Assembly: GCA_011389755.1 (NCBI GenBank)
Contig: JAABTR010000208.1
Location: 1 to 6,589, forward strand
Direction of reading: 5' to 3'
DNA from: Deltaproteobacteria bacterium
GTDB taxonomy: Bacteria > Myxococcota_A > Polyangia > JAAYKL01
Length of the DNA stretch: 6,589 nt
The notes below the pieces were generated by a model. That model was given only the letters and a program-made list of their open reading frames with translations. It did not search any database and was not told the origin of the DNA. Made by a program: the position numbers and the translations under genes. Below, piece by piece: positions 1 through 5,191 of this stretch (position 1 is its first letter; each line of letters begins with the position of its first letter).

Positions 1-1
1 A

Positions 2-544
2 CGAGGCAGCGGCGGGGCCGTCGCGAGCATCGTCGAGCATCCGCGCGTGTCTATCTCCCTAAAAAGTGGCCAGGTGGCCGTGCATGTGGGCAGCCGCGCC
101 GTCGACCTCGTGCTCGAAGACAGCAGGTTTCGCGCAAAAGCGGTGCAGCTGCGCGCGGCCCTCGCCGAAGGGGTCTGGCTGGTGACCATCACCGAGCTGT
201 TCGAAGGCGCTGAACTCTCCTTCATGGCGCCCAAGCCGCAGACCGCTTTGAGCACACCCGACTTGGAACAGCGGCAACAGCCCGCGCTGCGGGTGGGGAG
301 CTCTTATTGGGTCGAAGACGAGCGGCTCGTCTTGGAAGAGGACCCATCCATCGTAGAGATTGTCTGGGACCAGGTGAGCTTCGGCTCCTTTGCGCCCAGT
401 CGCGACCACGGGGTCTCGACCGCCGACATCGAGTCGAGCCGTTTTCTCGCCGCGCCTTCTTCCGCCGCGAGTGGAGAGATGCCCGAAATCGAGCTCGAAC
501 CGGTTGAGGTCGAGGCCGGCTGCGTGGAGATCTGCGTCGAATAA
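2..544 (+). CDS. Unrecognised protein, 3' portion (5' end outside window), possible FecR-like segment
   Basis: The reading frame is open from the first bases of the window (codons start at position 2) to a TAA at 542-544, so about 180 residues are visible and the real start probably lies upstream. A GTG at 47 could be a start but has no Shine-Dalgarno sequence, and the residues before it (GGAVASIVEHPR) read as a continuation of the same beta-rich pattern. The segment VSISLKSGQVAVHV vaguely resembles the strand-rich FecR-type domain. I cannot assign the family with confidence. The C-terminal third is acidic and rich in Glu, Ser and Ala, with no membrane segment. It ends with a C-x3-C pair (GCVEICVE). 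The stop is 3 bp before the lgt start, so the two genes are probably co-transcribed and translationally coupled. Its being coding is supported by uninterrupted frame and tight spacing; its function is unknown. Confidence 0.62.
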   Translation, partial: RGSGGAVASIVEHPRVSISLKSGQVAVHVGSRAVDLVLEDSRFRAKAVQLRAALAEGVWLVTITELFEGAELSFMAPKPQTALSTPDLEQRQQPALRVGSSYWVEDERLVLEEDPSIVEIVWDQVSFGSFAPSRDHGVSTADIESSRFLAAPSSAASGEMPEIELEPVEVEAGCVEICVE

Positions 545-547
545 GCC

Positions 548-1513
548 ATGAAGCCCATACTCTTCGAGATCCCCGGCATCGAGATGCCGATCTTCACCTA
601 CGGCGTCATGCTGGGTTTGTCCCTGGTGGCCGGGTACTACCTGGTCACCTACCTCGCCAAGAAGGACAACCTGCCCGGGGACGCCCTGACGGGCTGTTAT
701 GTCTGGACCGCGGCCTCCGCGCTCGTGGGCGCCAGGCTCTTGTACATCGTGACAAACCCCGCGGACTTCTTCGGAGACGAAGGCAGCCTCGTCGACCTCT
801 TCAATGTCCGCAAGGGCGGCCTCGTCGCATACGGCGGTTTCTTGGGAGGGTTCGCGGGATCATGGCTCTATTCCAAGCGCCACGGGTTTTCGCTTCTGAC
901 CTGGGCCGACGCTGCCGTACCGGCCCTGGCCCTCGGCCTCGCGCTCACGCGCGTGGGCTGTTTATGCTACGGGTGCTGCTACGGGCGCCCGATTTTTCCG
1001 GACGCGCCGTCTTGGATCAAGGGGCTCGGGTTGCGGTTTCCGGACTGGTCCCACGCCTTCCCCACACTGCACGCCAAGTTCGAGAGCCAAGAAGGCCTCA
1101 TGGTCGGCGATTTTCAAGGGGCCCCGGCCTACCTCCACCACGTCCACCAAGGCCTCGTGGCTCCCGGAGACCACTACTGCGCCCTCGTCTATCCCACGCA
1201 GATAATGGAGATCGCGAGCGGGCTCGTCGCTCTCGCGCTGACGTTTGCCGTGAGAAAGTATCGGCGCTTCAAGGGGGAGGCCTTCTTGGCCTTCACGGCA
1301 TACTACGGAGTCGCTCGCTTCATAGTCGAGGTCTTCCGCGGGGATTTGAAAAGGTCGGGCATCGGTCCCGTGTCAACATCCCAGATCGTGGGGATCGCGA
1401 CGTTTGCCGTCGCCGCGGCGGTGTGGTGGCTGCTGCTCAGGCGGGTCAGCCGAGCTCCAGCATCCGCTCCACCGAAAGAAGCGCCCGCGCGCGCAGATCA
1501 TCGGAGACGGTGA
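548..1513 (+). CDS. lgt: Prolipoprotein diacylglyceryl transferase (Lgt)
   Basis: Lgt is an inner-membrane enzyme that transfers a diacylglyceryl group from phosphatidylglycerol to the lipobox cysteine of prolipoproteins, the first step of lipoprotein maturation. The 321-residue product shows the family landmarks in order: the N-terminal IPGIEMPIFTYGVM segment, GARLLYIV (61-68), GGLVAYGGFLGG (90-101), the signature RVGCLCYGCCYG (135-146) with the arginine equivalent to E. coli R143, YPTQIMEIASG (215-225), and YYGVARFIVEVFRGD (252-266). Several hydrophobic helices alternate along the protein. It is longer than many Lgts (roughly 260-290 residues) because of a long soluble segment, about residues 147-214, between the signature and YPTQ, and a basic Ala/Pro/Arg tail (about 298-321). 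Tyr95 occupies the place of E. coli H103, a substitution I believe is common outside gammaproteobacteria. The ATG is preferred because MKPILFEIPG matches the usual family N-terminus. No good Shine-Dalgarno is present, consistent with coupling to the gene ending 3 bp upstream. The last 68 bp overlap nadA tail to tail. Confidence 0.96.
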   Translation: MKPILFEIPGIEMPIFTYGVMLGLSLVAGYYLVTYLAKKDNLPGDALTGCYVWTAASALVGARLLYIVTNPADFFGDEGSLVDLFNVRKGGLVAYGGFLGGFAGSWLYSKRHGFSLLTWADAAVPALALGLALTRVGCLCYGCCYGRPIFPDAPSWIKGLGLRFPDWSHAFPTLHAKFESQEGLMVGDFQGAPAYLHHVHQGLVAPGDHYCALVYPTQIMEIASGLVALALTFAVRKYRRFKGEAFLAFTAYYGVARFIVEVFRGDLKRSGIGPVSTSQIVGIATFAVAAAVWWLLLRRVSRAPASAPPKEAPARADHRRR

Positions 1514-2360
1514 CCACGTGCTGCCCCAGAGCGAGGGCATCCCTCACATCCTCGAGGCGCGTCAGCTTCATGTCGACACAGACCGCCTGCTCGGTGGCCG
1601 GCACGAAAGCGACGTCCGGCCGCTCGGAGCGCAACCTGTGCAACATACCGATCTCGGTCGCCACCACCACGGTCTTCGCGTCCGTTTGGCGGGCGCGTTT
1701 GACCATCTGGCCGGTGGACAAAGATCGATCCACACGCTCGATGACCTCGGGGCGACACTCGGGATGAGCCCAGACTTCGGCGCCTGGGAACTGCCGCCGC
1801 GCCCTCTCGATGTCCTCGACGCTGATCACATCGTGAACCGGGCAGTACCCTGACCAGCGCATGAGAGGGCGACCCGACGTACGCGAAACATTGGCGCCCA
1901 GGTTCTCGTCCGGCACGAAAATAATCGACCGCCCCGGCTCGACCGATTCCACCACCAGGGCGGCGTTGGCGGAGGTGCAGGCGATGTCGCATTCGGCCTT
2001 GACCGCGGCGGTGGTGTTGACATAACAGATCACGGTCGCCTCGGGATGCTGCTTTTTGAGATCCCGCAGCGCGTGGGGATCGACCATGTCGGCCATGGCA
2101 CACCCCGCCTCGACCTTGGGCAGAAGCACGGTCTTGTCCGGTGACAAGATCGCCGCCGTCTCGGCCATGAAGTGCACCCCGCAAAAGACGATCACGTCGG
2201 CGTCGGTGCCCGCCGCTTTGCGCGCGAGCTCCAACGAGTCACCGACAAAATCCGCCGCCTGCTGCACCTCGGCCAGTTGGTAGTTGTGGACCAAAACCAC
2301 GGCGTTGCGTTCTTTTTTGAGCCGCTCAATCTCGCTGAGAACTTCTTTGTTATCCTGCAT
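1446..2360 (-). CDS. nadA: Quinolinate synthase NadA
   Basis: NadA condenses iminoaspartate with dihydroxyacetone phosphate to quinolinate in de novo NAD synthesis, in the cytoplasm, using an oxygen-sensitive [4Fe-4S] cluster. Starting at the ATG at 2360 gives 304 residues, the length of the compact NadA form (about 300; E. coli is longer at 347). All three cluster cysteines are present: C87 (AGCAMADM), C173 (GYCPVH) and C261 (AVCVDMK). Active-site landmarks also are visible: VHNYQ (24-28), ICYVNTTA (111-118), AHPEC (198-202) and STGQM (215-219). The frame stays open 13 codons further to a TTG at 2399, but that TTG is the first three bases of a perfect TTGACA box and the residues before the ATG do not look like NadA. 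Neither candidate start has a clear Shine-Dalgarno. nadB and nadC are not in the window. It lies 75 bp downstream of the CBS-domain gene on the same strand and its 3' end overlaps lgt. Confidence 0.96.
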   Translation of the reverse strand: MQDNKEVLSEIERLKKERNAVVLVHNYQLAEVQQAADFVGDSLELARKAAGTDADVIVFCGVHFMAETAAILSPDKTVLLPKVEAGCAMADMVDPHALRDLKKQHPEATVICYVNTTAAVKAECDIACTSANAALVVESVEPGRSIIFVPDENLGANVSRTSGRPLMRWSGYCPVHDVISVEDIERARRQFPGAEVWAHPECRPEVIERVDRSLSTGQMVKRARQTDAKTVVVATEIGMLHRLRSERPDVAFVPATEQAVCVDMKLTRLEDVRDALALGQHVVTVSDDLRARALLSVERMLELG

Positions 2361-2370
2361 GATGATTTTT

Positions 2371-2399
2371 GCGCTAGTCGACAAGCGCGCGACTGTCAA
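2371..2399 (-). promoter_or_regulatory. Candidate sigma-70-type promoter for nadA
   Basis: Read on the minus strand, the 75-bp gap before nadA holds a perfect TTGACA at 2399-2394. After a 17-base spacer comes TAGCGC (2376-2371), which is only a weak -10 box (TA at its start). If used, transcription would begin a few bases before the ATG at 2360, giving an almost leaderless mRNA, which would fit the lack of a ribosome binding site. The weak -10 keeps confidence low; nadA may instead, or also, be read through from the upstream genes. Confidence 0.3.
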
Positions 2400-2435
2400 G
2401 CGGAAACCAGGAAGGAAGCTCGAGGGTCCTGCAGG

Positions 2436-3575
2436 CTACTCGTCCAAGAGGCCGCGCTTTTTGGCTAAGCCGCCCAAGGCGCCGAACGCCTTGAGCAAGT
2501 CCACTCTCCCGATGATACCGGCGATGCGACTCCCGTCCGGCGTCGTCACCGGCATGTCCGAAGCGTTGGGCTCGAGGAGCTTGGTCGCGACGTCCATCAC
2601 CGAAGTCTCCGTGGTCACAACGATTGGGGTGGACATGGTCACAGAGCCCACCTTTTCGGCGAGCGTGGCGCGCACGTCAGAGGCTTCCGGGTTCATCTTG
2701 AACATCTCACCGCGGGCCTGGACCTGCCGCCTCTCCAGACGGTTGACGATTGGAGGCAACGCGAGCTGGATCTCGTTGGCGGTGACCGTCCCCTTGATCC
2801 GACCTTCGCTGTCGATGACGACGATGGTCTGTCTTTGCGTCTTGTTCATCAGACGCACGGCGTCTCCGATGCTGGCGACGTTGGTGATCGTGGGCACGGA
2901 CTCCCGCATGACCTCTTTGACCGTTCCGACAAAACTCTCGAACATCTTGTCGGTGGGCATGGTCTGCCCCTGACCCGCGAAGAGATCCACGATGCGCAGC
3001 TCTTGGGGCTTTTCGTCTATCCGCGCTTTGCGTATCAAAGCCATGTATTCGAAGCATTTGAGGATCTCGATAACCGACAAAACCCCTATGAAGTTCTTGT
3101 CCTCATCGGTCACCGCCAGCGACTCGACATCCTTCTCCACCATGGTCGTCACGGCGTCGAGCAGCGGCGTCGAGGGTCTGACCGAGGGGATGGTCCTGTC
3201 GGTCACGTTTGCGTTGGACAGCCGCACCTTGAGCGCGCGATCATCCGAGGCCGGCTGTGAAAGAGCGCCCACGAACCGGGAGAACAGCGTGGCGAGCTCC
3301 GTCTTCTGGACCGTCCCCACCCAGATGAGCTCATTGGTCTTTACATCGACCTCGATGACCGGCATGTCCTTGACACCGACCTCGGTCATCTTCTCCCAAG
3401 TGTCCTTGAGCACAGTGTCGAGGTTGACCGGATCGAAATCCGTCTTCATCACGTCTCCGACCGTGCGGACATGGTAGAAGAAGATCTCCTTGTTGCTCGC
3501 CAACCTCTCGAAAAGATCGATGAGCACCGCTCCCGAGGGTTGTACCTGTGCTGAATCGACTTGAAGATCAATCAT
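2436..3575 (-). CDS. Four-CBS-domain (double Bateman module) regulatory protein
   Basis: The 379-residue soluble protein consists almost wholly of CBS domains, which pair into Bateman modules that commonly bind adenosyl ligands (AMP, ATP, SAM, sometimes NAD-type or other nucleotides). Four repeats can be read, each with an xxVM/xxxM entry, a Thr-/Ser-rich strand and a V-x-hydrophobic-D-E-G-hydrophobic turn: about 37-100 (VRTVGDVMKTDF), 118-178 (DRTIPSVRP; LAVTDEDKNFIGVLS), 218-274 (VKEVMRESVPTI; IVVIDSEGRIKGTVT) and 309-364 (VGSVTMSTPIVVTT; MPVTTPDGSRIAGIIG). There is no catalytic, DNA-binding or membrane domain, so it probably acts as a ligand-sensing partner of another protein. The ATG at 3575 is chosen over the TTG at 3578 because GAGGG at 3587-3583 then lies 7 bases upstream. 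It lies 100 bp downstream of the repeat/CheX-like gene and 75 bp upstream of nadA. CBS assignment is confident; ligand and partner are unknown. Confidence 0.9.
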   Translation of the reverse strand: MIDLQVDSAQVQPSGAVLIDLFERLASNKEIFFYHVRTVGDVMKTDFDPVNLDTVLKDTWEKMTEVGVKDMPVIEVDVKTNELIWVGTVQKTELATLFSRFVGALSQPASDDRALKVRLSNANVTDRTIPSVRPSTPLLDAVTTMVEKDVESLAVTDEDKNFIGVLSVIEILKCFEYMALIRKARIDEKPQELRIVDLFAGQGQTMPTDKMFESFVGTVKEVMRESVPTITNVASIGDAVRLMNKTQRQTIVVIDSEGRIKGTVTANEIQLALPPIVNRLERRQVQARGEMFKMNPEASDVRATLAEKVGSVTMSTPIVVTTETSVMDVATKLLEPNASDMPVTTPDGSRIAGIIGRVDLLKAFGALGGLAKKRGLLDE

Positions 3576-3611
3576 CAAACCGCCCTCTTCTCCCCTTCTC
3601 TTGCCTTCCGA

Positions 3612-3617
3612 ATCATA
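3612..3617 (-). promoter_or_regulatory. Possible -10 box upstream of the CBS-domain gene
   Basis: In the 100-bp gap between the two minus-strand genes, the minus strand reads TATGAT at 3617-3612 (five of six matches to TATAAT), about 36 bases before the ATG at 3575. No good -35 box sits 16-18 bases upstream; that stretch is GC-alternating. It could be an activator-dependent promoter or chance. No convincing terminator hairpin is seen in this gap, so read-through from the upstream gene is also possible. Confidence 0.2.
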
Positions 3618-3675
3618 TCGACATTCATCCGACGCGCGCGAAAGACCGCTGCTTGTTCGCTGTGTTTACTCAACC

Positions 3676-4512
3676 TCATGCCGTCGCGTTCCACGATAAA
3701 ATCAGCATCCCCCGGCCATGGGGGGTCACAAACGGCAGACAAAAGCCATGTCCGGGCAGCTCGCCCGACAAAGGCTGTGCCGCCTCGACAGGACAAAAGG
3801 CGCTCTCTGATCGCTCGACCAGCCCTTGCCCCATGATCGTCAAAAGCTCTTCGATGGTCCCCTCGAGCTGCTCTTTCGTCGGAGGCTCCTTGGACCACCC
3901 GTGCCGGCCGCGAACCAGCGCCCGGCACTGCCGCTCCGAAATATCCAGGGCCAGCGACAGTTCGTTGTCCCCCTTCAAGGGGATCATCCCCTGGTGATCG
4001 AACCGGGGCATGGGGCGCCAGGGCCTGCCCTGACCTATTTTTACCGGTTCGCGAAAGACCCGAAAGACCAGCCGCGGAAAAAAGTCGACCGCGATGGGCG
4101 CCAGCCGCTCCCAGTAGAACCACCCCGGCGGCGGCTCTTCGGAGGCTCTGCCTTCGTCCTGCTCGCTCCGAAAGCTCCCGAAGGCCTGCTCGACCGCTTC
4201 CTCGGTGACGATCCCGAGCCGGGCCAGGGCCGCTCCGATGCGGATGTGCTCGTGTTTTTGTCGCTTGAGCAGCTCCTCGACCTGCGCTTCGGTGAGGAGG
4301 CCTCGCTCCACCGCGAGCTCCCCGAAGTACTTGTCGCGACGCCTCTGCTGTTTGTTGATCACCTCGGCGTCTTGCCTGGACATGTACCCGCTGCTTATGG
4401 CGAGCTCACCGATGGTGCTGTTGGTCTCGCGCATCAGATCCAAAGCCCGCTCGAGCTCCAGATAGTCGATGAGCCCCGTCTCCACCATGAACTGCCCGAA
4501 AAAACTCAGCAA
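3676..4512 (-). CDS. T2SSE_N/MshEN-like tandem-repeat protein with degenerate CheX-like C-terminal domain
   Basis: A 278-residue soluble protein with two parts. Residues 5 to about 117 hold four tandem units of exactly 29-residue spacing (starting at 5, 34, 63 and 92), each of the form [FI]G-x-[LF]-x-[VI]-x-x-G-[LIY]-[ILMV] followed by an acidic helix, with a Gln ending the helix in units 2 and 3 (NKQQ, LKRQ). This is the pattern of the N-terminal domain of type II secretion/type IV pilus ATPases (T2SSE_N/MshEN), here without any ATPase. A Pro/Glu-rich linker (about 118-135) leads to residues about 180-275, which resemble a CheX/CheC-type chemotaxis phosphatase fold: LALDISERQCRALVRG, then E-x3-[TIM]-x-G around EELLTIMGQG (221-230), then a Gly-containing strand pair (FVTPHGRGMLILSW). 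The family's catalytic Asn after the Glu is not seen, so phosphatase activity is doubtful. The start is a TTG at 4512 supported by GAGG at 4524-4521; the next ATG is residue 9. It is the first of three minus-strand genes. Function unknown; probable regulatory role is inference. Confidence 0.82.
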   Translation of the reverse strand: MLSFFGQFMVETGLIDYLELERALDLMRETNSTIGELAISSGYMSRQDAEVINKQQRRRDKYFGELAVERGLLTEAQVEELLKRQKHEHIRIGAALARLGIVTEEAVEQAFGSFRSEQDEGRASEEPPPGWFYWERLAPIAVDFFPRLVFRVFREPVKIGQGRPWRPMPRFDHQGMIPLKGDNELSLALDISERQCRALVRGRHGWSKEPPTKEQLEGTIEELLTIMGQGLVERSESAFCPVEAAQPLSGELPGHGFCLPFVTPHGRGMLILSWNATA

Positions 4513-4519
4513 TTTCTTT

Positions 4520-4525
4520 TCCTCT
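4520..4525 (-). promoter_or_regulatory. Ribosome binding site that supports a TTG start
   Basis: The minus strand reads AGAGGA at 4525-4520; its GAGG core is 8 bases from the TTG at 4512-4510. This is the best Shine-Dalgarno match near this gene's start and favours the TTG over the ATG at residue 9 (4488), which would cut into the first repeat unit. Confidence 0.6.
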
Positions 4526-4542
4526 TACCCTGGGCTTACTTC

Positions 4543-4548
4543 ATTGTA
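4543..4548 (-). promoter_or_regulatory. Candidate -10 box for the repeat/CheX-like gene
   Basis: The minus strand reads TACAAT at 4548-4543 (five of six to TATAAT), about 30 bases before the TTG start and upstream of the ribosome binding site, a natural spacing for a short leader. The expected -35 region (around 4566-4571) reads CCTTAG and is poor, so this is either a weak or an activated promoter. Confidence 0.4.
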
Positions 4549-4683
4549 TTCTCGAGTCCCGCTCACTAAGGATGACTCTTTGCAGGCCGGGCGCAACGCG
4601 TTTCGTCCTTTTCGGAGTCGCCTTTGACATCGCGGAATCTCAACCGCCGGGTGCGCGCGGCGAGCGTCAACCTTCCAAAACAA

Positions 4684-4713
4684 TCGACACACGCCCCCGG
4701 CTTGCGCTAACGT
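4684..4713 (+). promoter_or_regulatory. Candidate promoter for the maoC-type/SDR operon
   Basis: TCGACA (4684-4689, five of six to TTGACA) is followed after 18 bases by TAACGT (4708-4713, TA...T form). Transcription would begin near 4720, just before the ATG at 4724, or about 20 bases before the ATG at 4742. A second, perfect TTGACA lies at 4624-4629 but has no recognisable -10 box at the right distance. Confidence 0.33.
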
Positions 4714-4723
4714 CTCGCTCATC

Positions 4724-5191
4724 ATGGGACGCGATCGCTGCATGACGTTCGACGATATCGAGGTCGGTCAGGTTTTCACCTCCCCGGGTAGGACGGTGAC
4801 CGAGGCCGACGTGGTGGCGTTCGCCGGGCTGTCGGGCGACTACAATCCCGTGCACACCGACGCCCACTTCATGAAGAGCCACCCCTTCGGCGGCCGGGTC
4901 GCGCACGGACTCTTGGGAGCGGCCGTCGCGTCGGGGCTCGCCGCTCGCGTCGGAGTTTTCGACGCCATCACCATCGCCCTGCTCGAAACGTCACTGAGAT
5001 ACGTCGCACCTCTGCGCATCCAAGACACGGTCCATCTGGAAATCAAGATCACCGACAAAAGGCGCTCGAGCAAAAAAGATCGAGGGGTCGTGACCACCGC
5101 GCGCAGGCTCCTCAACCAGGACGGCAACGTGGTCATCGACAGCACCTGGGTCACGCTCGTGGCGACAAAGAAAAGGAGCACCGATCCATGA
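4724..5191 (+). CDS. MaoC-family (R)-specific enoyl-CoA hydratase-like protein
   Basis: A 155-residue single hot-dog protein of the MaoC-like/(R)-hydratase (PhaJ) type, which adds water to trans-2-enoyl thioesters to give (R)-3-hydroxyacyl thioesters, or the reverse. The hydratase 2 motif is intact at about 34-64: AGLSGDYNPVHTD followed by the GG-x-VAHGLL segment, with the catalytic Asp39 and His44 in the places of PhaJ D31 and H36. FDDIEVGQ at the N-terminus is typical of the family. Length fits the family (about 130-160). The ATG at 4724 and the one at 4742 (MTFDDIEVGQ) are both possible; neither has a Shine-Dalgarno, and family N-termini would suit the second slightly better. The stop overlaps the next start as ATGA, so it is translationally coupled to the SDR. 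Acyl chain preference, and whether it serves fatty acid breakdown, synthesis or polyhydroxyalkanoate supply, cannot be told here; no polymerase gene is in view. Confidence 0.9.
   Translation: MGRDRCMTFDDIEVGQVFTSPGRTVTEADVVAFAGLSGDYNPVHTDAHFMKSHPFGGRVAHGLLGAAVASGLAARVGVFDAITIALLETSLRYVAPLRIQDTVHLEIKITDKRRSSKKDRGVVTTARRLLNQDGNVVIDSTWVTLVATKKRSTDP
5173..5178 (+). promoter_or_regulatory. Strong ribosome binding site for the SDR gene
   Basis: AAGGAG lies 9 bases before the ATG at 5188, inside the last codons of the MaoC-type gene. It is the clearest Shine-Dalgarno in the window and fixes the SDR start, which overlaps the upstream stop by four bases (ATGA). Confidence 0.8.

Larger units (their letters stand above)
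4513..4723. other. Divergent intergenic region (211 bp)
   Basis: The only long gene-free stretch, lying between the start of the minus-strand repeat/CheX-like gene and the start of the plus-strand maoC-type gene. It holds candidate promoters for both directions and a perfect 8-bp palindrome, AACGCGTT (4595-4602), that could be an operator half or chance. Short reading frames through it have no family resemblance and are taken as noise. No RNA gene, riboswitch fold or terminator was recognised. Confidence 0.6.

Noticed and set aside
862..1767. Long 301-codon plus-strand frame across lgt and nadA
   Set aside because: Arg/Pro/Ser-rich frame-shifted translation of GC-rich coding DNA; lgt and nadA account for both halves with full family motifs.
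2428..2435. Palindrome CCTGCAGG just after the CBS gene stop
   Set aside because: An isolated 8-bp palindrome with no loop or T-run; expected by chance in GC-rich DNA.
3640..3662. Hairpin GCGAA...TTCGC in the gap after the repeat/CheX-like gene
   Set aside because: Only a 5-bp stem with a 13-base loop and no T-run on the minus strand; too weak to call a terminator.
3826..4569. 247-codon plus-strand frame opposite the repeat/CheX-like gene
   Set aside because: Composition is Leu/Pro/Arg-rich antisense; the minus strand shows ordered repeats, a ribosome binding site and a promoter-like element.
4624..4629. Perfect TTGACA in the divergent region as a plus-strand promoter
   Set aside because: The sequence 16-18 bases downstream is GC-rich (CCGGGT) with no -10-like hexamer.
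4525..4743. 72-codon minus-strand frame in the divergent intergenic region
   Set aside because: No ribosome binding site, no recognisable family, and it covers the promoter elements of both flanking genes.
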